The notes beneath the pieces are model-generated. The model was not told the origin of the DNA, made no database searches, and saw only the letters and a program-made list of their open reading frames with translations. Of a stretch of DNA of 30,486 nucleotides, positions 7,121 to 15,138 are shown one piece after another. A program made the translations under genes and the position numbers. The stretch comes from JBDTVS01 sp040007095 (lineage in GTDB: Bacteria; Acidobacteriota; Vicinamibacteria; Vicinamibacterales; CAVVIG01): positions 1-30,486 of the forward strand of contig JBDTVS010000231.1 of NCBI GenBank assembly GCA_040007095.1. Reading direction: 5' to 3'. Numbering within the stretch: the first letter of the stretch is position 1; each line of letters starts with the position of its first letter.

Positions 7121-8623
7121 TCAGGCGGCCAGTGAGCGCCCGGACATGGCTCGCCGGACCTCCGCGATAGAGCCGTGAGGGTCGAAACTGACCTTTTCCA
7201 TGATGGCCGAAACATAGCCGTTCAGTCTCGCGCGGTCCTCCGCCGTGATCTGTGTGGCAGTGACCACCACAATCGGGATGCGGGTCGTGTCGGATTGCGC
7301 CTTGAGCGCTTCCCCCACGTCAAACCCGTTGACCTCCGGCATCATCAGATCGAGCACGATCAAGTCCGGGTGCTCCAGACGCGCCGCCTCGATGGCTTCA
7401 CGGCCGCCGTAGGCCCGAATCACTGTGCTGGCGAGGCCCTGGATGCGGAGCGCGATGAGTTCCACCGCTTTGGGGTCGTCATCCACCACCAGCACTTTGA
7501 GTGTTCGTCGTTCCGAGATTGGAAACAGCCCCAGCTTCACGTCTTCGAGCTCGGCGTTCTTCTGAACCAGCGTCTGCTCGAAGCGCTTCAGCTCCGTCAC
7601 GTCCCGCGCCGCCGCGAACACACCTTGCAGGCTGCGATCGCGGTCGTGGAAAATGGTGGCGTTGTAGGACACGACAGTTTCCCTGCCGTCCCTGGCACGC
7701 GCCGTGAACTCGTAGTTGGTGACCTTGCCTTCCGTCAGCACACGCTTGATGCCTGCCTCGGCCCGGGCGGGATCGGTGAAGGAGTTTTTGAACGGCGCGC
7801 CGATCAGCTCGTCGCGTGTGCACCCGGTGAGCGTCTCGGTCTGCTTGTTGATGTCCGTGATGATCCCGCGGGGATCGCACGTCATCAGGGCGTCGATGTT
7901 GGATTCGATCAGCGAGCGCGTGTAGAAGTGCTGGTCGCGGAGCCGCTGGTCGAGCTTCCGCCGCTCCTCTTCCAGCTGCTGGCGCGCGGTGTTGTCGGTG
8001 CCGATGAGGAGATAACCGATGATGACGTCGTGCGCGTCGCGCAGTGCGGTGACCGACACGACCGCCGGGAAGCGGCTGCCGTCCTTGCGGATGTAGGTCA
8101 GCTCGTAGATATCTTCGATCCCGCGCGAGGCCTTGAACACCAGCGCCTCGAAGCCTGGCGTGATGGGTGTTTCGAGCTCGACACTGAGCGCTTTGGCGCG
8201 CGCGATCACTTCGTGCGGATCAGAGATGTCGGCCGGTGTGACTTTGTTCATCACCTCGGCAGCCGTATGGCCCAACATTCGTTCGGCGCCGACGTTGAAG
8301 ATCTGGATGACGCCTGCTGCGTCGGTGGCAATGCTGGAAAAATTGGCGCTATTGAAGATCGCGCTCTGCAACGCTCCCGCGTTCCTCCGCTCGGATTCGC
8401 ACGCGCCGGCGTTGGCCACTGCCGCGCTGATCGCCACCGCAATCAGATCGTAGAAATCGCGATAGGCATCGTTCAACGGGAGGCGCGAACTGACGCCGCA
8501 GACGAGAACGACCGCCGGCTTCTCCCTCCCCGGCAGCAGGATGGGAAGTGCCAGGGCGGCCTTGGGGACTTCAGGGTATGGCCCGACCTCGACGCCGCCC
8601 AGCCATCCGGCGATGTCGTCCAT
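7121..8623 (-). CDS. GAF-PAS-PAS-REC protein: hybrid histidine kinase lacking its kinase domains
   Basis: The 500-residue protein contains the last part of a GAF domain (1-80), PAS 1 (about 88-215), PAS 2 (about 235-350), a short coiled coil ('TLVQKNAELED', 351-361) and a receiver domain (375-495) with acidic pair Asp381/Asp382 and phosphoacceptor Asp425. In related hybrid kinases the HisKA and HATPase_c domains sit between that coiled coil and the receiver. Here the coiled coil runs straight into 'SERRTLKVLVVDDDPKAVELI', so about 250 residues appear to be deleted in frame. The GAF domain is also cut: homology extends only a little upstream of the ATG at 8623 before an in-frame stop. It could act as a sensory phospho-acceptor, but decay fits better, because both following response regulators are also truncated. 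Confidence 0.75.
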   Translation of the reverse strand: MDDIAGWLGGVEVGPYPEVPKAALALPILLPGREKPAVVLVCGVSSRLPLNDAYRDFYDLIAVAISAAVANAGACESERRNAGALQSAIFNSANFSSIATDAAGVIQIFNVGAERMLGHTAAEVMNKVTPADISDPHEVIARAKALSVELETPITPGFEALVFKASRGIEDIYELTYIRKDGSRFPAVVSVTALRDAHDVIIGYLLIGTDNTARQQLEEERRKLDQRLRDQHFYTRSLIESNIDALMTCDPRGIITDINKQTETLTGCTRDELIGAPFKNSFTDPARAEAGIKRVLTEGKVTNYEFTARARDGRETVVSYNATIFHDRDRSLQGVFAAARDVTELKRFEQTLVQKNAELEDVKLGLFPISERRTLKVLVVDDDPKAVELIALRIQGLASTVIRAYGGREAIEAARLEHPDLIVLDLMMPEVNGFDVGEALKAQSDTTRIPIVVVTATQITAEDRARLNGYVSAIMEKVSFDPHGSIAEVRRAMSGRSLAA

Positions 8624-8678
8624 CTGCTGAGCGCGCCCCGTGCGGGCGACCCGAAGCGTGTGGACTCATACCCCGGTC

Positions 8679-9164
8679 GTGATCGTCGTCGTTGCCGATA
8701 CCTCTCCGCTCAACTACCTCATTCAGATTTAGAGCGACCGCGTGCTGCCGGCGCTGTAGGCCCGCGTGCTCGTGCCCTCGGCGGTCGTTGACGAGCTCCG
8801 TCATCCGCACGCGGTTGCGGCCGTGCGCGAATGGCTGACGCGCGTGCCGTCATGGCTCCTGGTCCAACAGGTGGACGATGCGTCAGACGTCCGATTGGCG
8901 AGACTTGATCCCGGCGAGTGCCAAGCGATTCAGTTGGCCACGCGAGAGCACGCGGACTTGCTGCTCATGGATGGACGACTCGGCGTCCGCGTCGCGCGCG
9001 AACAGGGGCTTGCCGTCACAGGGACCTTGGGTGTGCTGCTCCAGGCCGCCAAGCGCGGATTGGTGGACATGGAGCAGGCGCTCACTGAGCTTCAAGGCAC
9101 GGACTTCCGTTGCAGCCGTCGCGTGTTGGAGGAAGTACGGCGCCTGGCGAAAGTAGCAAGGTGA
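8679..9164 (+). pseudogene. DUF3368 PIN-domain toxin with two in-frame TAG stops
   Basis: One continuous frame from the GTG at 8679 encodes VIVVVADTSPLNYLIQI, TAG (8730), SDRVLPAL, TAG (8757), ARVLVPSAVVDELRHP. It continues intact to the stop at 9164, including 'LDPGECQAIQLATREHADLLLMDGRLGVRVA' and 'LGVLLQAAKRGLVDM'. These are the landmarks of DUF3368 PIN-family ribonuclease toxins, with acidic residues in ADTSPLN, VVDEL, DPGE and MDGRLG. Such toxins normally follow a UPF0175-type antitoxin. None is present: the truncated GAF gene starts 56 bases upstream on the other strand. Two substitutions (the second readily from TAC, 'LYARV') appear to have silenced it. An alternative short product from 8766 would lack the first catalytic aspartate. 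Confidence 0.8.
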
Positions 9165-9253
9165 CGGCTGACCGGCTAAAGCGGCTTCGACTTGTACGTA
9201 GCGCCCCGCGAGTTTTCACCGTACGTGAGGGGGCGACCGTCGCCTCGTTTCGC

Positions 9254-9685
9254 TCAGGTACCCTCGGTCACGGCGATGGCGCTGATCTCGATCTCGCACC
9301 TGGGATGCGTCGCCAGGCGGCTCACTTCGATGGTGGTCGTCGTCGGCACATGCGGGCCGAGGCAGTCAGCCCACACACGATTGAGATCGTCCTGCTCGTT
9401 CACGTCGGTCAGGAAGCGGGTCGCGGCGACGAGATCGGTGACCGTCGCGCCTGCGGCTTCCAGCGTCTTCTTGAGGTTCTCCATGCACAGCACGGCCTGC
9501 TCCCTCATCGTCGGAGGTAAATCGAACTCCTCGTCGCGGTGCGGATGACTGTGGTAGACGGCCGCCGCCGTGATGCCCGATAGGAAGACGAGGCTGCCGC
9601 GCCGGACGACGATCGCCGGCGCGTACGGCATGATGACGTCACGGCGACGATCCTTGTGGTGGACGACCGCAATTTCCTTCGGCAT
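9254..9685 (-). CDS. RidA/YjgF/YER057c family protein
   Basis: This 143-residue protein is of normal RidA size. Family features are 'VVRRGSLVFLSGIT', 'QAVLCMENLKKTLEAAGATVTDLVAATRFLTDVNEQDDLNRVW' and the closing 'IEVSRLATHPRCEIEISAIAV'. RidA enzymes are trimers that hydrolyse reactive enamine/imine intermediates from PLP enzymes. The arginine that binds the substrate carboxylate in RidA (in 'PARSCVEV') is replaced by Thr in 'PTTTTIEV' here, so imine deaminase activity is doubtful; it is better placed among the Arg-less Rid subfamilies. The ATG at 9685 has an excellent GGAGG nine bases upstream. It appears to be a single-gene unit. Confidence 0.85.
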   Translation of the reverse strand: MPKEIAVVHHKDRRRDVIMPYAPAIVVRRGSLVFLSGITAAAVYHSHPHRDEEFDLPPTMREQAVLCMENLKKTLEAAGATVTDLVAATRFLTDVNEQDDLNRVWADCLGPHVPTTTTIEVSRLATHPRCEIEISAIAVTEGT

Positions 9686-9987
9686 CGGTCAGGACCTCCA
9701 AGGCCGACGAGCGTCGCACGCTCGATCGCCGGCGTCAACTTCGAGACGGCCCGCTAGCCACAGCTCGGGCGTGCCGAGTCGAAGCAAGCGTAGGTTGGTG
9801 CGCCCTGCCCGCCTTCGTTCATCAGAGATCCCCGTGTTGATCCCCTTACCTGATCGACTCTCGACGAGATCGTTGGCCAGCGTCATGTGCGTCTCGGTGG
9901 GCCCGCCTCCCTGTTCGTTGAGGGCGTCGAATGAGTTCCTGTTCAGTCCGCCGTTCACGACATCGCACCGTGCCGTCCGACCGAACC
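9686..9987. other. 302-bp stretch without an identifiable gene
   Basis: It holds the RidA ribosome site at its left end. A minus-strand open frame of 89 codons (9689-9958) matches no family I recognise and has no ribosome site. I see no repeat or hairpin of note. Confidence 0.4.
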
Positions 9988-10755
9988 CTACATGCCGCGC
10001 AGCCTGCGTGCGGGCGTCCGCTTGGACGCGATGATCCGCCGCGCCTCGTGCAGGTGGCTCTCGAGCGCGTCATCAGCGATCCGGTCGAGCAGGATGCCGA
10101 CCCACCCGCCGGCGCCGACATACCTCGGGTAGAAATAGATATCGGGTGATTCTTCGATCATCAGCGGCTGGAGGCCGTCCGCCACCGGCACCCACAGCGA
10201 CAGCCGGCCATCGTCGCGGTGGTGCTCGGACAACATCGCGAAGCAGCCCTTGCCCTGCTCGACGAAGAAGCAGGGCGTGCCGTGCGACATCTTTTCGAAC
10301 GCGCTGGGAAGCGCGGCGCAGATGCGGCGGATCCGAGCGACCTGCCCTTCTCGTCCGCCTTTGCGCCGGCCCGTGGCCGCGTCATGCGTCGCGAGTTGCC
10401 GGGCCCGGAACTTTGCGATCCGCTCAATCAGTCGGACGGGCACCGGTTCGGACAATGGGAACTTGAGCGTCCCCTTGCTGCGTTGGTATGGCGCCAGCTC
10501 TTTGGCGAACGCCTCGACCAACGCATCGCTTGCGGGATAGAGCGAGTAGTGTGACTTCCACCCGGCAAAATACAGCACGCCGACGCCGTTCAGCGTGTAG
10601 GCCGGCATCTGGTAGGCCAGCCCTTCTTGCGCCTTCGGGAGCGCCTTGAGAATCGCCCGGCGCACCGCTTCGAGGCTGGCTCGAGACTCTTTTGGCTTCG
10701 ATGCGACGTACTCACGCACTGATGCGACGCGCTTTCGAGACCCTTTGGCCGTCAT
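9988..10755 (-). CDS. Fusion of DUF1801 (YdhG-like) and MmcQ/YjbR-like domains
   Basis: The protein has 255 residues. Residues 15-120 match the DUF1801/YdhG fold, which includes proteins annotated as iron chaperones: 'VREYVASKPKESRASLEAVRRAILKALPKAQEGLAYQMPAYTLNG', 'YFAGWKSHYSLYP', 'KGTLKFPLSEPVP'. After a basic linker (121-137), residues 138-245 match the MmcQ/YjbR family (CyaY-like fold, sometimes annotated DNA-binding): 'RIRRICAALPSAFEKMSHGTPCFFV', 'YFYPRYVGAGGWVGILLD', then a final helix 'LESHLHEARRIIASKR'. Both halves are usually separate proteins of 110-130 residues, so the fusion is unusual. The ATG at 10755 lacks an obvious ribosome site. No metal-binding Cys cluster is seen. Function is not established for either half. 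Confidence 0.8.
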   Translation of the reverse strand: MTAKGSRKRVASVREYVASKPKESRASLEAVRRAILKALPKAQEGLAYQMPAYTLNGVGVLYFAGWKSHYSLYPASDALVEAFAKELAPYQRSKGTLKFPLSEPVPVRLIERIAKFRARQLATHDAATGRRKGGREGQVARIRRICAALPSAFEKMSHGTPCFFVEQGKGCFAMLSEHHRDDGRLSLWVPVADGLQPLMIEESPDIYFYPRYVGAGGWVGILLDRIADDALESHLHEARRIIASKRTPARRLRGM

Positions 10756-10979
10756 GATGCGCGCATTCTGTGCACAACCGCCCCCACGACCGGTCCGCTC
10801 GAGCGTTTCAGATCCAGCGCGCAGATCCTATAGATGCCGGAGCGTCTTCCACATCCTGCGCTAAACCGTATCAGTCTCGGGGCAAAACGCAACGGGCACA
10901 ACCCGTAGCGAATATTTCAGGAGGGACAGCGTTCCAATCAGTTTGATTTGGCGATGCCGCCGATCGCGACGCGTCCAGT

Positions 10980-11693
10980 CTACCTGCTGTTGGTCGTGGT
11001 GCGCGATGGCTCTCGCGGTACCGGCTTCCCAGTCACCTCAATCCAGTCGATCCGGGAACCACCACCACCGCCGTGCCCAGTACCCGGCATCAAATCGGTG
11101 AAGCCGATTTCCTCAACCCTGCTCAGGTTCGGTTTCTCTACCCAGTTCGTCCCCTTGCCTTCAACAACCTTGTCGATGTTGAGCGCGCGCCACCGCACGT
11201 CAGCCAGTTGGATTTCTGATTCCATCCAGTCCGACGAGTAAGCAGTCGCGTGATCGCCGACGAGCCACGTGCCGTCTGCGAGTTTCACGATGGGATGCAG
11301 CAGATGAAACCCGCTGATTCTCGTACGCCAACGGATGGTTGCCAAGCCAGTCAAGTCGACGTCGTTGGACTTGTCCCTGAGCGCGATTGCGCAGTTCGAA
11401 GAACACAGGAGCGTCATCACATACGTCAGATCGTTGTTGTTCGGCTGCTTAACGGATGTCAATCCGGCCTTGTCGCCGTACAAGCGCACCTCAAGACTCG
11501 GATTCACGACGTCGCCCTGGGCCACGGCGTGTTCGGGTTCCTGCGGCGTGTTGATGTTCGGCAGGCCGTCAGCAAGTTTCCAGTCCTCCCGCAGGAACAC
11601 GGGAGGGCGTCGGAGACTTTGTGCCAGGCAATCCGAACCTGCGACCCACAGACCCAAAAGCCCGAACACGGCGAGCGGAACATGTCTCGTCAT
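10980..11693 (-). CDS. Secreted protein of unknown function (acidobacterial type)
   Basis: This is a protein of 237 residues with an N-terminal signal peptide: 'MTRHVPLAVFGLLGLWVAGSDCLAQ', with likely cleavage after CLA. The mature part begins with 'FLREDWK' and has 'VDLTGLATIRWRTRISGFHLLHPIVKLADGTWLVGD', 'VRWRALNIDKVVEGKGTNWVEKPNLSRVEEIGFTDLMPG', a glycine run (residues near 210-215) and 'SRIDWIEVTGKPV'. I recognise this pattern from uncharacterised secreted proteins of Acidobacteriota and Planctomycetota; it looks like a beta-sandwich of carbohydrate-binding type, which is inference. The ATG at 11693 has AGGGG just before it; a GTG one codon earlier is the alternative. It is monocistronic. 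Substrate unknown. Confidence 0.7.
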   Translation of the reverse strand: MTRHVPLAVFGLLGLWVAGSDCLAQSLRRPPVFLREDWKLADGLPNINTPQEPEHAVAQGDVVNPSLEVRLYGDKAGLTSVKQPNNNDLTYVMTLLCSSNCAIALRDKSNDVDLTGLATIRWRTRISGFHLLHPIVKLADGTWLVGDHATAYSSDWMESEIQLADVRWRALNIDKVVEGKGTNWVEKPNLSRVEEIGFTDLMPGTGHGGGGGSRIDWIEVTGKPVPREPSRTTTNSR

Positions 11694-11696
11694 CAC

Positions 11697-12214
11697 CCCT
11701 CATCTCTGGTGGCGCTTCCGGATAGGGCAGAGTCTGCGCTCCTAGGGGTGCCACAGTCAAGACACGTTGGCCTCATCGCTCTCGAGACACGTCTGCCGCT
11801 GTGGCCGGGGGGGCGGGGCGGCGGTGAACGATGCAACGACAGGATCACACGTTTTGCCCTGCTCATCGCAGCTGAGCCAGGACGAAGCGCGCAAAACGCG
11901 GGCGCGACGCGGAGGCGCCAGCGCTGTTCTATCTGTCCCTGTCTTTGCTGGAGTTTCTTCAAGTGACCTCGAGAGAGTCCCATCATTTTTCCCATCACCC
12001 TTACCGGCCGCACGTTTTCGCGGCGCGGTGACCAGGTCTGGCGATCGGCACTGTGTCGGCGGCGCCTCACCAAGGCTGCACTCAACGGCGGCGACATGCA
12101 TAGCTCCCGTTCCGCAACAGGCTACGGCCCGCCCTTCTCGTCCCACATCGTGTACTGGCTGCCACTCTGGAGAGAGGCGTACTTGATGGGTTTGACGGAT
12201 CGACGCCGTGCTCG
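11697..12214. other. 518-bp intergenic region containing repeat copy A
   Basis: No coding region is convincing here. The main content is the dispersed repeat copy at 11927-12051. The stretch 11806-11823 is very G-rich. From 12052 to 12214 I see nothing identifiable. Confidence 0.5.
11927..12051 (+). repeat. Dispersed repeat, copy A (long form)
   Basis: It starts TTCTATCTGTCCCTGTCTTT, contains the core CCCATCATTTTTCCCATCAC (the core with flanks spans 11976-11998), then CTTACCGGCCGCACGTTT, and ends CGATCGGCAC. It matches copy C (27247-27370) over about 125 bases with roughly ten differences. Copies B and D share only the central part. All four copies have the same orientation. On the complementary strand two short frames run through every long copy, but neither resembles a known protein. 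Confidence 0.75.
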
Positions 12215-14209
12215 CTACTCGGGCGGCAGCACAATGTCCGCGCGTGCGCTCGCGCGCGGACTCTTCCTGCTCAGCGCTGAGAGGTAGAACTTGCCTGCCT
12301 TCAGGTCAGCGGCTTCTGATTCGAGCAGCGTCACCTTGCCGGAGATCTTCGACATGGGAGACTTCGCCAGGATGTAGACGACGCCGCCGTTCGGCCGGTT
12401 GGCTCGACGATGGAGATAGACGCCGGCGACCTGATCGCGCGATGCCCCGGAGATGGCCACGTCGTAGCCAAGCTGGCGAGTCTGGCTGTTGAATCTGAAG
12501 CGCCCGATCAGCTTGAAAGGGACCTCTGACGGCGGGAGCGACTGGGCGCCGGTCGCGGTGACGTCGATGCGCAGGCCTCCGGCTCCCGTGTCAGAAGACG
12601 AGGAAACGCGAATGCTCCTCGTCCGCCTCTCGCCAAGCGGTGGCGTCGTCGATGGCGGACGCCGCCAATGGGTGGCCTGCTCGTAGGCAAAGGCCAGCCC
12701 CAGTAGCGTCGGTTCGGCAAATGGTCGGCCCAGCATCTCGACGCCGACGGGAAATCCACCCGGCGTGAAACCGGCTGGCACCGTGATGGCGGGGAATCCG
12801 GTCTGCGCCGAGAGGCCGGCGTTGCTGCCGATCTGACCGCCCCCCACCAGCGGCGCGATCCGCCGGGCCGTGGGATAGACGAGCGCGTCGAGGCGGTTCT
12901 CATCCATCACGTCGAGGATCGCCTGGCCAAGCGCCGCACGGGCGGCCAGCCTGTTCTTGTAGTCATCGCTCGTCAGGTACCCGTCGGGCTGCGCATTCGC
13001 CACGTCCAGAATGCCCTGCAATGAGGACGAGTAGAGTCCCGACGCCAGCAGGTCCTCGACCGACGATGCAAAGGCTCCGCGCGTGCGGGTCAGGTAGTCG
13101 CCCAGGTAGAACTTGAGCTCCTGACTGAGGAGATTCGAGGCGGCGAGTTGTGCGGCCAGATTCGGCACGGTGATGCCGACCGCCGTCGCGCCCTGCATGG
13201 TCATCTCGTCGACGGCGCGACGAACGATCGAGCCAACGTCCTGGTCTTCGGGTGCTGTGCCGAAGAACTCGTTGAGCACGCCTATCCTGGCGCGGTTGAG
13301 CGCGTCACGGTTCAACGAAGACATGTAGGTCGGAGGAATCCTACCGTTGCCGGCCGCAGTGACCGGATCGGCCGGGTCGTAGCCGACCGTCGCGTCAAGG
13401 GCGATCGCGATGTCGGCGACGGTCCGCGCCATGGGCCCGCCCGTGTCCTGGGTATGGCCAAACGGGATGATGCCTGCCCGGCTCGATAGACCGGCCGACG
13501 GTCGCAGGCCGACGATGGCATTGTGCGAGCTAGGGATCCGGATCGATCCGCTCGTGTCGGTCCCCATGGTGAGAGCGGCGAAATTGGCGGCGGCGGCAAC
13601 GCCGGACCCGCCGCTCGAGCCACCGGGCGTCCGCGCGGGATCGTAGGCATTCAGCGTCTGGCCGCCGAGCGAGCTGACGGTCGTCAGGCCAAGCGCGAGC
13701 TCGTGCAGGTTCACTTTGCCCAGGATGACGGCGCCGGCTTGACGCAGCTTCCTGACCTGGAAGGCGTCCTCTCGAGGAACACTCCCGGACAAGGCCAGCG
13801 CCCCGCCGGTCGTCGGCATGTCGTGGGTCTCGTAGTTGTCCTTGAGCAGTACGGGGATGCCATGCAGCAGGCCGCGCGGGCCGCGCCTCGCTCGCTCGGC
13901 GTCCAGGGCGCGCGCCTCCGCGGACGCGCGAGGGTTCACACACAAGACGGCATTCAGCTGGGGCCCGACCTGATCGTACGCGGCGATACGATCGAGATAA
14001 AACTGGACAAGCCGTGCGGAACTCGTCTGGCCGGACGCCATCGCGGCCTGGAGTTCGCCGATGCTCTTTTCATGAGGGTCATAGGTCGACGCAATCAACG
14101 AGCGCGCGGCTCTCCCGGCCCCACCGACGGCACCAAGGGCGACGCCGGCGGATTGGAGAAATACTCGCCGTGTTGTTCCCGTTCGGCCTTCCGTCTTTCG
14201 AATCTCCAT
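12215..14209 (-). CDS. Tat-exported amidase-signature enzyme with CHRD-like C-terminal domain
   Basis: The protein has 664 residues. The N-terminus carries a twin-arginine signal (TRRVFLQSAGVALGAVG, residues 13-29), so it is exported folded. Residues 45-500 are an amidase-signature domain: catalytic Lys123 (GIPVLLKDN), cis-Ser198 in GGSSGGSG and nucleophile Ser222 in TDTSGSIRIP. The Lys-Ser-Ser spacing (75 and 24) equals that of fatty acid amide hydrolase. It hydrolyses an amide; the substrate is not readable. Residues about 555-664 ('FKLIGRFRFNSQTRQLGYDVAISG', 'VAGVYLHRRANRPNGGVVYIL', 'LKAGKFYLSALS') resemble a CHRD domain, otherwise found in chordin and bacterial surface proteins. This makes the protein longer than plain amidases (about 500). 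The ATG at 14209 has no strong ribosome site. It stands alone. Confidence 0.9.
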   Translation of the reverse strand: MEIRKTEGRTGTTRRVFLQSAGVALGAVGGAGRAARSLIASTYDPHEKSIGELQAAMASGQTSSARLVQFYLDRIAAYDQVGPQLNAVLCVNPRASAEARALDAERARRGPRGLLHGIPVLLKDNYETHDMPTTGGALALSGSVPREDAFQVRKLRQAGAVILGKVNLHELALGLTTVSSLGGQTLNAYDPARTPGGSSGGSGVAAAANFAALTMGTDTSGSIRIPSSHNAIVGLRPSAGLSSRAGIIPFGHTQDTGGPMARTVADIAIALDATVGYDPADPVTAAGNGRIPPTYMSSLNRDALNRARIGVLNEFFGTAPEDQDVGSIVRRAVDEMTMQGATAVGITVPNLAAQLAASNLLSQELKFYLGDYLTRTRGAFASSVEDLLASGLYSSSLQGILDVANAQPDGYLTSDDYKNRLAARAALGQAILDVMDENRLDALVYPTARRIAPLVGGGQIGSNAGLSAQTGFPAITVPAGFTPGGFPVGVEMLGRPFAEPTLLGLAFAYEQATHWRRPPSTTPPLGERRTRSIRVSSSSDTGAGGLRIDVTATGAQSLPPSEVPFKLIGRFRFNSQTRQLGYDVAISGASRDQVAGVYLHRRANRPNGGVVYILAKSPMSKISGKVTLLESEAADLKAGKFYLSALSRKSPRASARADIVLPPE

Positions 14210-14294
14210 AGCTTGAGGTTCGCCAGCGATCCCCCAGCTCGCGGTGCCAGCGGGCCGGTGTGGGCGATAGCGCTGAGGCGTGCCTGTCTCTCCG

Positions 14295-14672
14295 TCAGGC
14301 TGCGGAACCGCGAACAGCGTAGGGTTGAATCAGCACCTCTGCTGAGAGGCCCAGGCCGGCGTGCAGCTTACGAATCATCTCGATGGTTAACGGCCGGCGC
14401 CGATTCAAGACTTCCGCCACTCGCGCGCGGCTGCCGAGGTAGGGTTCCAGGTCCCGCCGCGTCAGTCCCCGGCTGTCCATGTAGTAGAGCAGCGCATCGA
14501 CGGGATTGGGGGGCTCGATCGGTTCGTTCAACGATTCGTAGCGTTCGACGAGCGTCGTGAGAATTTCCAGTCGGTCGCCTGCCGGCGTCCCCGAGCTCGC
14601 CTCCATGAGCCGCTCGATTTCCTTCAGCGCGGCTCGATGATCAGCCTTCGTTTTGATTGGACGAATCCGCAT
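14295..14672 (-). CDS. higA: HigA-type antitoxin with Xre-family HTH
   Basis: This protein of 125 residues has the layout of the long HigA antitoxins: an N-terminal helical arm ('MRIRPIKTKADHRAALKEIERLMEA') and a C-terminal HTH (about 70-120), 'DALLYYMDSRGLTRRDLEPYLGSRARVAEVLNRRRPLTIEMIRKLHAGLGLSAEVLIQPY'. It would neutralise HigB and repress the operon. The ATG at 14672 lies 8 bases after the toxin stop with GAGGTG as ribosome site, so the two genes form one operon with the toxin first, as usual for higBA. The antitoxin frame is intact although the toxin is frameshifted. Confidence 0.85.
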   Translation of the reverse strand: MRIRPIKTKADHRAALKEIERLMEASSGTPAGDRLEILTTLVERYESLNEPIEPPNPVDALLYYMDSRGLTRRDLEPYLGSRARVAEVLNRRRPLTIEMIRKLHAGLGLSAEVLIQPYAVRGSAA

Positions 14673-14680
14673 GGCACACC

Positions 14681-14975
14681 TCACACACTCGTCACGTCGA
14701 TGCGATCATACGCTTGGTGCGATCCCACGAACCTGATGTAGCACATTCGGTACGGGTAGTTCATCGCGACGACCAGGCGATACGTATTGCCCCTTGATAT
14801 TGAAGACCACTCGATTCTCAGCCACGATGCTCGCGTTCGCGTAGACCCGCTTGATGTCCGCCGGTGACCGCCAGTCGGCTTGCTGCGCGTCGTGGTACCA
14901 GGCTCGCAGCGGCTGCTCCGCATCGGGATGCCGCTCCCAAAACTCGCGGAGCGCCCGACGAGCGACAATCCGCAC
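14681..14975 (-). pseudogene. higB: HigB-family toxin with a +1 frameshift
   Basis: The gene begins at a GTG (14975): MRIVARRALREFWERHPDAEQPLRAWYHDAQQADWRSPADI...ENRVVFNIKG. It should continue NTYRLVVAMNYPYRMCYIRFVGSHQAYDRIDVTSV, but that half lies in the next frame. The break is at a run of four G's (minus strand, 14790-14793): AAG-GGG-CAA-TAC instead of AAG-GGC-AAT-ACG, one extra G. The length of 295 bases equals 98 codons plus one. HigB toxins are ribosome-dependent mRNA interferases of RelE fold. Without correction the product is about 102 residues with a scrambled end after residue 65, losing the C-terminal strands. It is either a true inactivating mutation, a slip-prone run, or a consensus error at a homopolymer. 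Confidence 0.8.
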
Positions 14976-14981
14976 CGCGCC

Positions 14982-15010
14982 AGTATAGGGTGCTCCCATT
15001 TTGGGAGCAA
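14982..15010 (-). promoter_or_regulatory. higBA promoter with embedded palindromic operator
   Basis: On the minus strand a -35 box TTGCTC (15010-15005) and a -10 box TATACT (14987-14982) are 17 bases apart. The spacer holds most of a perfect inverted repeat, TGCTCCCATTTTGGGAGCA (14991-15009), with 8-bp arms and a 3-base centre, the expected position and shape of a HigA operator. The GTG start of higB is 6 bases after the -10 box, so transcription would begin at or next to the start codon: a leaderless message. Confidence 0.7.
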
Positions 15011-15138
15011 CTGAAATCAATTGGCTGGAGGGCTGGTGCTCGACGATCTACCGTTAAACCAACATAGCGTTCAGATCGGTCGGCTCGCCCGGCGTAGAGC
15101 CTCTTGGAGGCTGGTGGCAAGCGACACAGCAGAGGCGC

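Noticed and set aside
7175..8791. 538-codon plus-strand frame opposite the GAF-PAS-PAS-REC gene
   Set aside because: Composition is rich in His, Arg and Gln as in antisense frames of high-GC genes, and the minus strand has clear PAS and receiver motifs.
11693..12097. Minus-strand frames through repeat copy A (and the like in B and C) as conserved small proteins
   Set aside because: Frames share sequence only within the repeat, have unrelated ends in each copy, and lack ribosome sites; the conserved unit is DNA.
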